Assembly: GCA_030323885.1 (NCBI GenBank)
Contig: CM059187.1
Span: 122,913,593 to 122,977,592, forward strand
Origin: Branchipolynoe longqiensis
Taxonomy: Eukaryota > Annelida > Polychaeta > Phyllodocida > Polynoidae
Reading direction: 5' to 3'
DNA length: 64,000 bases
Position 1 is the stretch's first letter. Every line of letters begins with the position of its first letter. Made by a program: the position numbers and the translations under genes. Positions 11,041 through 22,912 of this stretch are shown in pieces. Under the pieces are notes generated by a model that ran no database searches, had not been told where the DNA came from, and saw only the letters and a program-made list of their open reading frames with translations.

Positions 11041-11789
11041 GATGATCATGAGAATTTGTATTTTACAAACATTCTATCCAATATGGTCTGCATATTATTA
11101 TTAAAGCGCCATATATCACGTGAGGTTAACTGACCCTTAAAGTGTGCCATTTGTGGTGCCATTTGTGGTGTCATTTTTGGTGTGTATGTTCGAATGGGGT
11201 GTAGTGGTGTTGCCAGGAGGTAAAACTCCAACAACCAACCAACCATCCAACCACCCAAACTTGTAGTTGTAGTCAATCAGCCGCAAATTGATTTTGACAT
11301 CATCTCAGCAATATAATTTATGTAATTAGTAATTTGATGATGGGTTGACGTGAATAACTTTTTGTCTTCACTACTTCACCTGGGGAAGAGCAGGCTCCGC
11401 TTCTACTTAGTTTCTTCTTGTGTTTTCCCCCTCCCACCCTTTTTTGTACCTATTCCCTTCTATTTGTTAATAGAAGCTTGAACGGAAGTTGCTCAGTTTT
11501 TTTTTTACAATATTCAACTGTGGGAATCGCTGTAAAGAGGCGGCGGAACAATGCGAACGATTAGACCGTTAAAGAACTCGGGGCCAGATGGGGGCATGCC
11601 CTGCTGAAACTGAAAGCACTCACCTCCTGCACACACACACAAACACCCTCCCAACCGCACCCTCCCCCCGCCCTCCCCCGGGACCCTCGCCTTGTCACAC
11701 CGTGACAGTTGGCAGGCGATGAGTCCCTATGTGGTGTGGTGCTGTTTACATTGAGCACATTGCGCATTGTGGGTCTTTTATCCATTGAG
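11041..11789. other. Intronic sequence with a SINE tail fragment
   Basis: A short match to the 3' tail of SINE family 1 (GTTGCCAGGAGGTAAAACTC) lies at 11208-11245. The rest is unclassified. The frame at 11561-11857 on the minus strand is low-complexity and not believed. Confidence 0.45.
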
Positions 11790-12600
11790 TGCGGAAGGGG
11801 TGGGGTGGGGTTGGTGGGGATGGCAGGGTGTGTGTGGGGGGGGGGGGGAATTCTCAAGTCCCCTCTGCAGGAGTGGCGATCAGGAAGGATGGAAATGGTG
11901 GACGTTAGGTGGTTGTGGAAGAGGACATGGGTGGAAGGTGGACAGCGAAGGTCTGGGGGAAGGCAATGGTGGGGGGGGGGAGTTGGGATGGGCGGGGAAG
12001 GGATGGAGGGAAAGGGGAAGGGGGATGGGAGGGATGAGGGATTGGGGGGAGGGGTTGGGGAAGGGCTGGGAGGAAGGGGGTTAAGGGGTTTGGGGAGGGA
12101 GAGGGGCGTGGAAGGCTGGGAGGAGGGTTAGAGGGGAATGGGGATTGGTGGGGGAAGTTGAGACTTGGCGAGGAAGGGTTGGGATGAGGTGGGGGAAGGG
12201 GGTGGGTGGGGAAGGGATGGGATGGGAGGAAGGGGGGGGATGGGGATGGGTGGGGAAGGGTTGGGAGGAAGGGTGGGGAAGGATTGGAAGGAAGGGTATG
12301 GAGAGGGCTGAGAAGGAGGGTGGGGAAGGAAGGGAGATGTGTGGGGAAGGACCGGAAAATATGGAGCAGGAGGTGGGGAAGAGTTGAGAGGGAGGGTGAG
12401 GAGGGGCTTGGGACAAGGATTGGGGAGGGTGGGTGAGGGGTTTGGGGAGGAGGGGTGGGGAAGGACTGGGGGGATGGTGAGCATTGGTGGGGATGGGTGG
12501 AGGGTCTGAGGAAGCTGGATGTGAAAGATCCTTGGCGAGGTCTTGGCGGCGGGGGGGGGGGGGGGGGGGAGAGAGATCTGGAGCGGGTGGGGAGGGAATA
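11790..12600. repeat. Homopurine G-rich minisatellite
   Basis: About 800 bases, almost all G and A with occasional T on the plus strand, built of GGGAAGGG, GGATGGG and GGTGGGGAAGG words, plus a G run near 12551-12569. Long Gly-rich and Pro-rich open frames on both strands follow from composition. A candidate for triplex or G-quadruplex structure (inference). Confidence 0.85.
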
Positions 12601-12759
12601 TGAGAGTGAATTTTGAGATGTGAGTTGGGAGTGGGTGTTTGGATATGGAACGAGGGAGTGTATAGTATAGTACAGGTCAGCAGGTTATTGGCTAGCATAC
12701 TCCTCGATACTAGGCATGTTCCTCACTGAGACCGGGAAGCTATACATCCGGCTATCTGA

Positions 12760-12955
12760 TGGGGGCGGTGACGGCGGTGTTGGTGGCGGTGACGGTGACG
12801 GTGACGGTACGGCGTGGGGGGCGGTGGTGGTGATGGCGGTGGCTGTGGAAGGGGTGGTGGTGATGGCGTTGGAGGTAGCAGTGGGGGTTGTGTTATGGTG
12901 GGTGTGTTGGGTGGTGGAGGTGGTTGCAGAGGGGAGTGGCGGGGGGGGGAGTCTC
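12760..12955. repeat. GGTGGCGGTGACGGTG compound repeat
   Basis: Imperfect tandem GGT/GGC/GAC triplets giving poly-Val/Gly-like translations. No gene is supported. Confidence 0.75.
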
Positions 12956-13315
12956 TTTTGTGCTTCCAACGTTAAGGAAGCCTCATGCGTGCGCATGCTA
13001 TGCGGCCGTCAAGATCCGGTCTATTAGGTACGGACGGACAGCGCCCCCTGTCGGGGCGGGGTGTGTCCCAGATGTACCTATAGCAGCACCGACAGCTCCC
13101 CACACAGCCTGCAGACACCGGACAGTTCAACCAGTACCGCAGTATCATAACACTCACATGGCTGCAGCCTAATCTCCGAGCCGTCAATTTGTTTTATATT
13201 GCTTTTGTTGTTTTGGGGAGTTTTTTTAAGGAGAAGTTGGGGAGCAGCAAGTGACTGGACAGAACCAATGATATTATATGTATAGCAGAATATTTTACTG
13301 GATGTGTGTTGGCTT

Positions 13316-13624
13316 ATTGTTGTTTGCGTCCTAGCAACATCTAAGGTCATATCAGGATGGATACTGACTTGTGACAGTACACACTCATGGCAACTTTATG
13401 GTGCTGCCCCATTGGGAAATCAGGCTGCTGGCACCATGACCTGATATCCCACCCAGTCACATTATCCTGACACTGAACAAACCAGTCCTTGCCTTATCCT
13501 ATTAATGCCGAGTGCTAGGCTAGGAAGAGACACATATCAATGTTTAAGTCATTGGTTTGACACAACCGGGAGCCGAACTCCCGATGTAAGCCCGCGCGCT
13601 GCCGATGAGGCCACCGCGCCCGGT
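13316..13624 (-). mobile_element. tRNA-derived SINE (family 1), minus strand, near full length
   Basis: The tail (TTGTTTGCGTCCTAGCAACA) is at the left and the tRNA-like head (GACCGGGCGCGGTGGCC on the minus strand) at the right. The body matches 4045-4371 throughout. Confidence 0.8.
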
Positions 13625-14689
13625 CAGAATCCTGGAAGAGATTACTGCGGCTGAACTACTAAAGGTGGCGCCAAGGTAGGATTAGCATAATACAATGAAG
13701 TAATAGACATGTAGTAACTGCCATTCAGTTACATATATGGATAGTGTGTGACCAAGTGTATTGAGTCGTATTTAATAATATTTGTATAATTTCATATATA
13801 GGTTTAACCGTCGGGCTATTCCACCCCCGCTTAAGGCGAGCCTAACGTGTTAATATAATTAATTGTTTCCATGTGAATTTCCTTGGCCCGCCGCCGCCGT
13901 CCTAGCCTTACCGCCCGCCTGCGCGTATTCCGTCGTCGGTGTCCGTCCCGTACTGTAGGCGCCAGCCAGAGTATCGTCTAAATACTAGATTTGCCACCGT
14001 GCGCATTTATCGGCCTAAAGTGTATTTATATTAGGTTATTTCAACTACTGGCTGCCCCCTTCGTCGTTAGAGATATTATGAATGTTACTAAATGAATCCA
14101 AATATGCGCAGTCCAGCACGAGTTGCTGCCGCTGTCACTACTGTTGAATTTACCTTATGTGTCGTGGTTCTAGCCTAAAAGTAACACTACGTTAATTCTG
14201 TAAATGCGTCAGTTATTAGATTCCCGCAGAGGGGTGCATTACTTGCAGAAGGCCGACTTAGGCTTAAGGCCTCTCAGTTCATAGAAAGCAATCGAATATA
14301 GGTTCCATAGCGGTTAATCTACAATAAGACTGGAGGATAGGAAAGAATGCAAGGAACGTCCTGATTCACCTCTACAAGAGCTCACGATTTATTCTTAACC
14401 AAAGACTAACAAGGATACCAACATAAATAGTAACGAAGGTCTCCCGTTCCCTCCCGTGTTGTTTCTATAATTTAGTTTAGAATTTTGACCCTAAAAAGCC
14501 TAAATATCGGTGGAAAACGACGGAGCGTGTAGAAACACGTCCGCCGGGTCTGGCCCCGAACGCCCGAACCCCGATCGTGCACAAGTGTTAGCAATTTGCG
14601 CGCGCGCAATTTGCGCGCGCGCAAATGGCTTAGGCGAGTAGGCACGCCCACTTCACTGGTATATAATATATATATATATTTGTTTATTT
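13625..14689. other. Unique-looking intronic sequence with a CG-alternating palindrome
   Basis: Mostly non-repetitive with some CpG-rich patches (about 13880-13960). At 14592-14626 the motif AATTTGCGCGCGCGC occurs twice in tandem and forms perfect palindromes; alternating GC favours Z-DNA (inference). No exon is supported. Confidence 0.45.
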
Positions 14690-15620
14690 GACTGGACTAT
14701 GAATCTTAGAGTCAGACACATTGCCACCTAAAGTGTTTAGTTCCAATGAGGAATGAGGATGCTCTGAGATATATATGATCATATATATATATATATATAT
14801 CTAATGATCATTAGTTGAACAAAGCACTCTAGGCTATTAAACACATCACCACCAAAAGTCTTTTGTTCCAAGAAAGCTTGTCGGGTCGAAGCCCAATGTG
14901 ACCAGGCTATGAATTAAAAAGTTATATACATCACTACATAACGTGTTTTGTTCCAATATTAATGATCATATATATCATATATATCATATATATCATATAT
15001 ATCATATATACCATATATATCATACATATGATCATCACCATTGGAACACAAAGCTTTATGCAGTGACATGTACGACTTTAATATATATAATCATATATAT
15101 CATATATATGATCATCATTTGAACAAAACATTTTATTTAGGCAGTGAAGTGTACAACACTGATAATATATTGGATCATATATATAACATCTATACAGAAA
15201 GATAGGGTGCCATCGTTTCTGGTTCAAGGATACCATCAAGAGAAATCTGAAGCTGAGAGACATTAAGACCTACTCATGGATGCAACTCTCACAGCAGAGA
15301 GCTAAATGGAGAGTGGCAGACAAGTAATGAAAGCAGTCTTTGTCGCATCGCGATCGACAGTATGATGATGATGATGATATATAACATATATGATCATCGT
15401 CATTGGAATACAACATTTTAGGCAGTGACATGTACAACTCTAATATTTAGGAGCATATATATATATATATATTATATATATGATCATAATTATTGGAACA
15501 CAATATTGTAGGCAGAGATGTGATATGATCATATAAATAATATACTTCATCATCATCATTGCTAGAAAACACTTTACGCAGTGACATGTTCAACTCTAAA
15601 AATGCATAGCCCAGTCAAAT
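14690..15620. repeat. Mosaic of a short AT-rich palindromic repeat
   Basis: A roughly 45-bp motif containing TTGGAACAAAACATTTTAGG then CAGTGACATGTACAACTCTA occurs at least six times in both orientations, joined by AT-rich cores such as ATATATCATATATATC and TGATCATCAT. Forward and inverse copies flank AT centres, as in nested or tandemly inserted MITE ends. A LINE tail (15205-15378) is embedded in it. Confidence 0.65.
15205..15378 (+). mobile_element. LINE 3' fragment (RTE-like C-terminus) with (ATG)n tail
   Basis: Plus-strand codons read FKDTIKRNLKLRDIK ... SWMQLSQQRAKWR then stop (about 15221-15329). This is the pattern found at the extreme C-terminus of endonuclease/reverse-transcriptase polyproteins of RTE-like non-LTR elements. 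About 50 bases later comes a GATGATGATGATG tail. A 5'-truncated insertion. Sister fragments lie at 34644-34821, 37145-37279 and 47531-47650. Confidence 0.68.
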
Positions 15621-15621
15621 T

Positions 15622-16920
15622 GAGCTTGTACCCAGCAACCTTTCTTATGGCCTTGTCGTACTCATTGACCCGACCTTGCGGTTTGCAGTGCGCATGCGTG
15701 CCCGAGTGTCCGACACGGCTGTCCGTTAACAACGAGGGGTGCGGGTGGAGGTATTGTCCCAGTTATGTCCCTCATGACATGTCAGTCGACAATATCTCCA
15801 CCCCCCCCCACCCTACCCACCCAACCTACACATGTACCCAGCCTCCACCTCGCCCCCTCTCTGCATAGATCCAGGGGATCGTAGCCTTTAATTGCACTGC
15901 ATGCACAGAGCTACATACATGCATGTTCGCAATTAGGGCGACAATGGTCTATAATGTTATAGCAAATTGCCTCTCAATTATGAACAAGTTTCGGTCATAA
16001 AGCAAGGGGCGGTTGCAATGGTGCGAGTCGATGGTGGGTGGAAGGTGTACCGGTGCATAATAGAGTGGGGTGTGTTTTGTGTGTGCGTCTTCTTGAGTTT
16101 GTAATGCGCAAATGATGGGGATGGGATGGGGAGGGGGGCTGATGCCATACTGTGTTGATCTGATATGAGATGTAAGCTGGATAAAGGATTGGTGAGGTTC
16201 TGGATCAAATAAGGTTTTTGAATTTAATGAGCAATTAATATTTGTACTGTAGTAGTACTAGTAGAGAAGCTTTGTGCTATGGGATTGGGCAATTTGAATA
16301 TAAATAGACCCGGTCAGATAACTGGAGCATTTCACTTTCTACTCTTACTGTGTCAATGTCTTTGGCTCGCCGGCTGGTCACCATAGAGCAAAATAGAAGC
16401 AATCCTTTGACTCAACTCTCCTCATTTCTCTTTCCTATACTCTACCCTTTTTTTTCTCTGCCAGGCTTACTTCTCCCCCTGATCATGGGAGTTGTTTGCT
16501 TGGGTGGGGCCCTTTACCTTGTCGTTTCTCTCACTTTGTTCTTGTTGCTGGAACTGCTGGACCCACCTTTACCTGTTCCTTTCTCCTAAACACTTGCTGC
16601 TGTCTACTGGATACGAGTGCTGTGCTACCGTCAGACTGGAGTGATTAGGGGCCGCCCCAATGATTCGTCGTTTAATTGTTGTAAAGACATCCCCAGCTTC
16701 TACAACCATCCCACCAGAAGATTAGTCTTCATCCAAAGATTGGACCAATTTATCAGCGCCTCTCTATATTGCTGCAGTTCTGCAGCCGGTAACCATCATA
16801 TGGTTATGAACCCTCCAGATGTCAGTCAACTGTAGAATGATTACAGGCAGGACCTCACCTGCTAACAGTCTTTAATACATATATATTATTCTGCGGTACT
16901 GGTCGTTAAGATATATATAT
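15622..16920. other. Intronic sequence, nothing certain
   Basis: A Cys-rich open frame on the plus strand follows a possible acceptor (TTGCGGTTTGCAG, about 15681-15693). The opposite strand also reads without stops there. No donor or recognised domain, so no exon is called. The remainder is unclassified, with a C-rich patch near 15800-15860. Confidence 0.35.
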
Positions 16921-16923
16921 AAA

Positions 16924-17293
16924 TACAGATGAACCTCGACCCACCGGACTAATAGGGGGGAGCAGTTGTCCATTAAAGCCGTTTGTCCGTTGCAGCAACA
17001 CAATTTTCAGGGGGTAGGAAATCATGGTGGAGAGATGAGTTTCTTTTGCTGTGATCGTATAGTGGGACTCAGAGTAGCTATTACTCTGAGTCAGAGTCTT
17101 CAGACTCAAAGCCAAAGAAATCTGAAGCACTGGTGGTGGCTACTGAAGTATTGCTGGTGGAAGGCTGGGGTTCAGAAAATAACTAGTTCTCTTAATGTGT
17201 GCAAATGTTCAGATATTCACTCTAGCGGATTGTGTCCATTCGATCCAGAATCCATGGCATCGGTGTCCATTGGATCGAGGTTCATCTGTATAT
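16924..17293. mobile_element. Pogo/Tigger-like MITE (TACAGATGAACCTCGA ends)
   Basis: The left end TACAGATGAACCTCGACCCA and the right inverse (TGGATCGAGGTTCATCTGTA) form about 25-bp inverted repeats in AT-rich flanks with TA on each side. The right inner part, read on the minus strand near 17085-17125, gives an acidic Ser/Glu/Asp run (ESEDSDSE) before a stop, which could be the last codons of a lost DDE transposase. That point is weak. Confidence 0.68.
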
Positions 17294-17819
17294 ATATATA
17301 TATATACATATATACATATAAATACTTATAGATATATCCTTGCACACTGGGATTTATATATACGTACATGTATATAAATTATCTAGATATAGGATATGTA
17401 TACAATATAATGTAAATATAACCATATATACATGAATACTATTATATAGATATATATTTAACCTAAGCATAATAGAGAATTTGAGAGGGACTTCAGATAT
17501 AAAATCAGGGATTTATAATTTGTTACATTGTACAATCTGGATTGTATGTTTGGCTGGTTTTCCATCTTTTAATATGTTATACTATTAATATAATAATCGA
17601 ATATGAATAAGCACTGTTTAGGACCGACCCCCCCACCCCCCACCCCCAACACACACACATATTTTGCATATTTGTTTTTGCTGGTGTTCAAGCACCTTGT
17701 TTTACTTAATTTGCAAATTCGTCTTCTTACCATATAGGATATTTGTTTCTATGAAATTAAAAGAAGCATATATTATTCCATTCAAGAACATTTGAATAAT
17801 TATAAATGAAAAATATCAA
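17294..17819. other. AT-rich intronic sequence
   Basis: AT microsatellites and a short C-rich run (about 17628-17648). No gene seen. Confidence 0.45.
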
Positions 17820-18062
17820 CTGGTCCCGGTGACTTCTCCCATGTTTTACAGTACTGAAGGTGAAACAGGGAACCATCTTGATTACTATTTGTATCATGCT
17901 ACTGCTACTACTACTGCTAGTCACCAGTGGACTCAATCTATAAGCACACATTTGCCCAGAACCAGTTTCAGCAGTACTGAAACTTGTACCCAGCTGGTAT
18001 CTGGTTCTGGTTTCTGTTGAATCTGATAGGTAAAACAGGGGAGAAGGCACTGGGACCAGTTT
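17820..18062. mobile_element. MITE with about 30-bp inverted ends (AACTGGTCCC)
   Basis: The left AACTGGTCCCGGTGACTTCT and the inverse of GGAGAAGGCACTGGGACCAG at the right match over about 30 bases, extending into GTTTTAC. Interior is 180 bases with no coding capacity. Superfamily unknown. Confidence 0.7.
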
Positions 18063-18378
18063 ATAACAATTCTGCAGAAATAGCTGTTTCCAGTTTCTGG
18101 ATTCTGGTGAATTCAATTTCCCTCTCTATGACTATGGGTATTGTTTACGTATATACACACATGCTAGTCGTTGCCCCCCCCCCCCCTGAGTGGGTCGGTA
18201 TAATACTTTCACTTCACTTCTGATCTTGCAATACGCTATAATAATAATAATATAATAATCTATAATTCCTTCATTTGACGCGCCACTGCTTCTGAATTCG
18301 AATGAAGTATGCTATGTCTATTTACATATAGAATTGCCGTATATAATATGGATGTGTTTAAAATGAAATCCTAGCCTA

Positions 18379-18650
18379 ATGCCCGGTACACACCTAGCGT
18401 ATACGATCGTTTTCCCGCACCCACCTAGCGTATACGATCTAAAACTGCCCAAAAATCGTGAGGTGTGCACTCCCCTAGCACACCTACCTATTGCGATTCG
18501 CGACTAAAATCTAATTTTTAGGGCTAAAACGGTAGGTGTGCGCTAGCACTACGATTGCGATTCCCGAAAAATGAATCGGCCCGACTTCAGTTTTAAGCTG
18601 ATCGGGAGTTTTAGTGCGCGAATCCTATATGCTATGTGTGTACCTAGCAT
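18379..18650. mobile_element. Palindromic TACACACC element, copy L
   Basis: The ends read ATGCCCGGTACACACCTAGC and (inverse) ATGCTAGGTACACACATAGC, flanked by TA (18377-18378 and 18651-18652). The interior iterates CTAGCGTATACGAT, GCGATTCG and ACGATTGCG words in both orientations. It has the layout of copies A-K but lacks the TTTTGNACATG core. Confidence 0.68.
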
Positions 18651-19180
18651 TAGATCTCGAGGATTCTGATGGGATCTGTTTCACCTGAGAAGCTGTGCAT
18701 ACGAATTATAAGAAATAATTACAAAACCACAGTCAGTGCCCAGCTCAATAATATATGTAACACCTATGCCACATTGATTAGAATTTCTCATAATTAGTAA
18801 TAGCACAATGATGAATCATATAATACACACGCAAAACACACCCACCTATTGGCAATAGGATTGGTAGTGCCAAGCGGTTACGGTTTGCTAACTAATCATT
18901 CCACTTGAATATCATGGCAATCTTTTTAAGTAAGGACATTTCAATTCGACATCGGTCTCGTTCTGAAACGCCAATTTCAATCAGGATTTTCAGCATTAAG
19001 GATGAGGATTACTTTGTATTGCTTTAGTTACAGATAACCAGCATGCATTACTAAAGAAGTTCCCGACAATGGGGCCTATTAGTATTAGGAAGAGGCGGTT
19101 TCTTTATTAGTAACCTGTAGTCGAGCGCAAATAACTCATCGCATTTGAATAGAGCACAATGAGTTAACAAGCGAACTGCA
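18651..19180. other. Intronic sequence, nothing identified
   Basis: Mixed-composition DNA without classified repeats or supported exons. Confidence 0.4.
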
Positions 19181-19184
19181 TCTC

Positions 19185-19730
19185 ACCTCCCCCACACACA
19201 CATACACACACCCGCACCCCCCCCCCCCCACACACACACTCGCCACCCCCCCCCCCCCCACACACACACCTCGCCCCCTCTGACCCCCGTCTGTTTGGCA
19301 CTGGCATAATGGATGACATTTGTTGATATGATATCAATGAGACTATCACCCCCCACACTCCTCCCCCTCCCACCTCGCCCCACCCCCTCACCTCACCCCC
19401 TCACCTCCCTCACCCTCTTTCCCCTTATCCCTCACCTCACATCCTCATCACTCCCTCCCTCTCCTCACTCCTCCTCACCCTCCCCCATCCCTCCCCCCAT
19501 TCCCCTCCCACTCCCCCCTCCCCCTCCCCCTTCCCCCCCCCCCTCCCACATGCATTTTAGCTACTTCTAACCTCTCCACTCCAACCATTCCATTATCCCC
19601 CCTATCCCTATCCTCCTCACTTCCCACGCTCCACCTCACTTCCCCCCGCTCCACCTCACTTCCCCCACTTCCCCCTCTCCCCTCTGTTCACTTCCTTCCC
19701 CCCCCTCCTTCTCCTTCCATATGCACAGGT
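19185..19730. repeat. C-rich pyrimidine tract with CACACA runs
   Basis: C runs of up to 14 bases, CACACACA blocks and CCTCCCCCTCCC words, nearly free of G. The opposite strand is homopurine. Long Pro/Ser-rich frames are artefacts. Confidence 0.8.
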
Positions 19731-20075
19731 GGCAGCCATCCAGCCACCTCCTCCCTTCCCTCCCATCCCACCACCCTCTATATGCACACCCATGACGGCT
19801 TGTATAAGGACGTACAAATGGTCCCATAAAAAGCTCCTTTATATGAGTTGTCAATTGTTATCAGCTACAGTTGATCGATTGCATCTACTCCAAATTGTCG
19901 GCATGAATTTATTTCGGAAGGATAAATTGGTTGGAGTGTGTTATTGTGTGTTACTGTGTGTTGATGATTCTGTTGTCAATACCACACCAGAGATGAACAA
20001 AGATAAAAGTTGCTTCCAACACATATATAGAAAAAACCCGGAAATCTAACACGTTCAGTAAATCTGACAATCCTA

Positions 20076-20498
20076 AAGTGCCTGTCACACCTCGCCGGAT
20101 TGAGCAACGGTCAGAATTGTCTAGTCTGCTGGTCTTTGGGCATGATAAATATCAAAATGTATTAAAATGTGATAAAAAAATGTTGCGATATCGGGTCAAA
20201 GGCCACCGGACAAACGGACATGAAAGGGGCATGAAACGGACATGAAACGGACATGAAAAGGACATGAACAGATAGCCAATGGACGAAACAAACTCAAACT
20301 GGACAGAAACCGTAGATGTCAATCCGGCGGCATCTGTTCCAAGTTTTGTGCATGTTCAAAACTTGTAACGGATCAGGCTGGATATCAACGGATATGCAAT
20401 GGATATGCAATGGACACAAACTGGACTTTGCCGGATATCAACAGACTTTGTTCGGTTTCTTTCCGTTTCCTCAATCCAGCGAGGTGTGACAGGGGCTT
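20076..20498. mobile_element. Palindromic TGTCACAC element, copy F (Cys/Gly subfamily GGATTGAG)
   Basis: Ends AAGTGCCTGTCACACCTCGC and its near inverse, with TA flanks (20074-20075 and 20499-20500). The next 20 bases (CCGGATTGAGCAACGG) recur in copies G and H. The interior iterates ACGGACATGAAA and GGATATCAACGG words. The near-palindrome TTTTGTGCATGTTCAAAA is at 20344-20361. Non-coding. Confidence 0.78.
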
Positions 20499-20732
20499 TA
20501 GACTATGAGAGTGATAAACAAAGGGAGAGAAAAATCTCAGATCCGCCGAATATCTTAAATTTCTCATCCCTGAATTTCGCATCCCTGAATTTAATATTAA
20601 AACGGTATATGGTTATATCTATTCCGGTAGTCTAAATAACATGATAGCACAATGGCCGACTGCACACTTTCTGTTCTGCTGTGGATATGGGTGAACTGGT
20701 CATAATAAGAAATTGGAACATTAGGTCATGTA

Positions 20733-21052
20733 GTTTGTTGTTTTACCTCCTAGCAACATCTAATGTCATATCAGGACGAGTACCAACTTGTGACTCATGG
20801 TGACTTAATACTATTATAGTTCTGCCCCACTGGAAGACCCGACCACTGGCACAATGACCCAATATCCCACACAGTCACATTATCCTGACACTGTGCGAAC
20901 CAGTTCTTGTTCTATCCTATTAAAGCCGAGAAACAAGATAACTAGTGAAAAGTTTCAATCTAGTAAGTTATTGGTTTGACTCAACTGGGATTCCAACTCC
21001 CGACCTTCAACACAGGAAGGCTGCACTCTACCCTTTCGGCCACCGCGTCCAG
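20733..21052 (-). mobile_element. tRNA-derived SINE (family 1), minus strand
   Basis: Tail TTTGTTGTTTTACCTCCTAG at the left, tRNA-like head at the right (CTGGACGCGGTGGCC on the minus strand). Body matches the reference copy with scattered changes. Confidence 0.78.
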
Positions 21053-21499
21053 AAGAAATTTGGATCAAAGTGGATGGCATATTTCGGGTACAATGGGGTC
21101 AGATTGGGATCCACCAGTGCAAAGGTCAGATTTTAGATTCACCTTCAGGCGCTATATGAATGATTGTAAGCTCAATATGATGCTGCGGTTGTAGTACCAT
21201 AGTAGTCCATAATGAACCCCCACGACCAAACAGGGGTAGTAGCGACTACTCTGACCACTGTTGATAAGAAATGGTAGCACGCTAGCTGGGGTGACTGTCC
21301 CACCCTTGGCTAGCATAGCAGCCACCCGGTGAGGGAGTTTACATGCTACCAGGCTTGACAGAGACAGGTCACATTCATATTCTGGCTTTAGCGGGTTAAA
21401 CCAGGGTGCGTCCTGGGGTTCGAAGCTATCTCGGTGTTTCTCCTTTTATTCCTCAAGTGGAGTAGGATCGGGTCCATCACAGTATCTCCCCCGGGGTTA

Positions 21500-21814
21500 A
21501 AGGCCCTCTCACACAACACTGGATTGGGGTAACGGAAAGAAACCAAACAAAGTTTGGTTTGTGTCCATACAAGTTTTGAACATGCACAAAACTAGGAACG
21601 GATGCCACCGGATTGACATCTATGGTTCTTGTCCATTTTGAGTTCTTTTTATCCATTGGCTATCCGTTCATGTCTGTTTCATGTCTGTTTCATGTCTGTT
21701 CGTCCAGCGGCCTTTGATCCTATGTCGCAACACTTTGACACATTTTAATATATTTTGATACTTATCACCACCGGAATAGACAACTCTGTCTGTTGCTCAA
21801 TCCGGCATAGTGTT
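21500..21814. mobile_element. Palindromic element, copy G (damaged right end)
   Basis: Left end AAGGCCCTCTCACACAACAC followed by TGGATTGGGGTAACGG; TA at 21498-21499. The right arm keeps GTTGCTCAATCCGGCATAGTG but the terminal GACAGGGCC part is missing. The near-palindrome TTTTGAACATGCACAAAA is at 21574-21591. Same subfamily as copies F and H. Confidence 0.65.
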
Positions 21815-21872
21815 AAGGGTTCTTGTGGGCAATGTAGCTCCTATTATTATATTATATGTAGATAATCAGACA

Positions 21873-22190
21873 GAGTGCGGTGGCCGAATCGGTAGAGCTC
21901 GAGCCTCGCGTGTGGACGGTCAGGAGTTCGATTCCCGGTCTAGTCAAATCAATGACTTAGATAATGTATACTTGTCGCTTCCTAGCCTGGCGTTCGGCAT
22001 TAGGCCAAGGACTGGTTGGCTCAGTGTCAGGATAATGTGACTGAGTGGGATATCGGGTCATGGTGCTGAATGGCTTGATTTCCCAGTATGGCAGCATTAT
22101 AAAGTTGCCATGAGTATGCACTGTCACAAGTCAGTACCCGATATCTGATATGACCTTAGATGATGCCAGGATGTAAAGCTCCAACAACGA
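21873..22190 (+). mobile_element. tRNA-derived SINE (family 1), plus strand
   Basis: Clear A box (GTGGCCGAATCGGTAGAGC) and B box (GAGTTCGATTCCCGGTC), a full body, and a tail GATGCCAGGATGTAAAGCTC. The B box matches the RNA polymerase III consensus, so this copy could be a source copy (inference). Confidence 0.82.
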
Positions 22191-22440
22191 ACCGATAATC
22201 AGCAGAGCTTCGACGGGAAATGTTTCAAATGCATCCCCATTTATCAAGTGTTTTGTTCCAGGGTAAGACATGACACCAAACATGCACTCTGTCTATAGAT
22301 AGGTTGTGTTGGATTTCAAACAGGTCAGGTGAACAGGTGCGCGAGGTGGGTGAGATGGGTTGACGGCATGAGGGCATGCATGCATCCAAGGCAGTCCTCA
22401 GAATAGCACAAGTATAGAGATTCTCCAGGCTGCTAGAAAT

Positions 22441-22600
22441 ATGGTCCCATGGTCAGTTGATTTAGAGAGACTTTACTCTGTATGAAAAAGCGCCTAACAG
22501 TAACACTATCGCAATGCCTATTCTTACTCTAGCGATCAATATAGGGGAATGGTCGATCTGTGGAGATGGTCGCTTAGGTATGTACTGACTGATATACAAG
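22441..22600. mobile_element. Decayed pogo/Tigger-like MITE
   Basis: GATTTAGAGAGACTTTACTC near 22459 and ATAGGGGAATGGTCGATC near 22541 match the interior and end of copies at 8919 and 36327, but rearranged. Confidence 0.4.
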
Positions 22601-22659
22601 ATAACTCCCACTCTCATGACTAGCTGATTCTAGTGGGTATATATATATATATATAATAG

Positions 22660-22912
22660 CCTGTCTCAAAAGGTGCTAACTCTTTTTTTGTTTTCCATTG
22701 TAACGATTGACACAAAACAGCACATAAATGGTTACACTGAAAACACAAGCACATTTGCTTCAAATCAATATGTATTCTATTGGGATTATGGAACACCATG
22801 TAAAAACCAAATCAGTTTATCCTGAGAAAATGGATAAGTAGATAGTATGTTGTTCATTACAATGGACAAAGTTTTGTCCCATATTGCTTAGCACCTTTTG
22901 AGAGTCTCATAT
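22660..22912. mobile_element. Mariner-like MITE (CTCAAAAGGTGCTAA ends)
   Basis: The left CTGTCTCAAAAGGTGCTAAC and the right inverse (TTAGCACCTTTTGAGAGTC) lie in AT-rich flanks. A second inverted motif, TTTCCATTGTAACGATTG / GTCCATTGTAATGAAC, lies about 25-30 bases inside each end. About 250 bases, non-coding. Confidence 0.68.
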
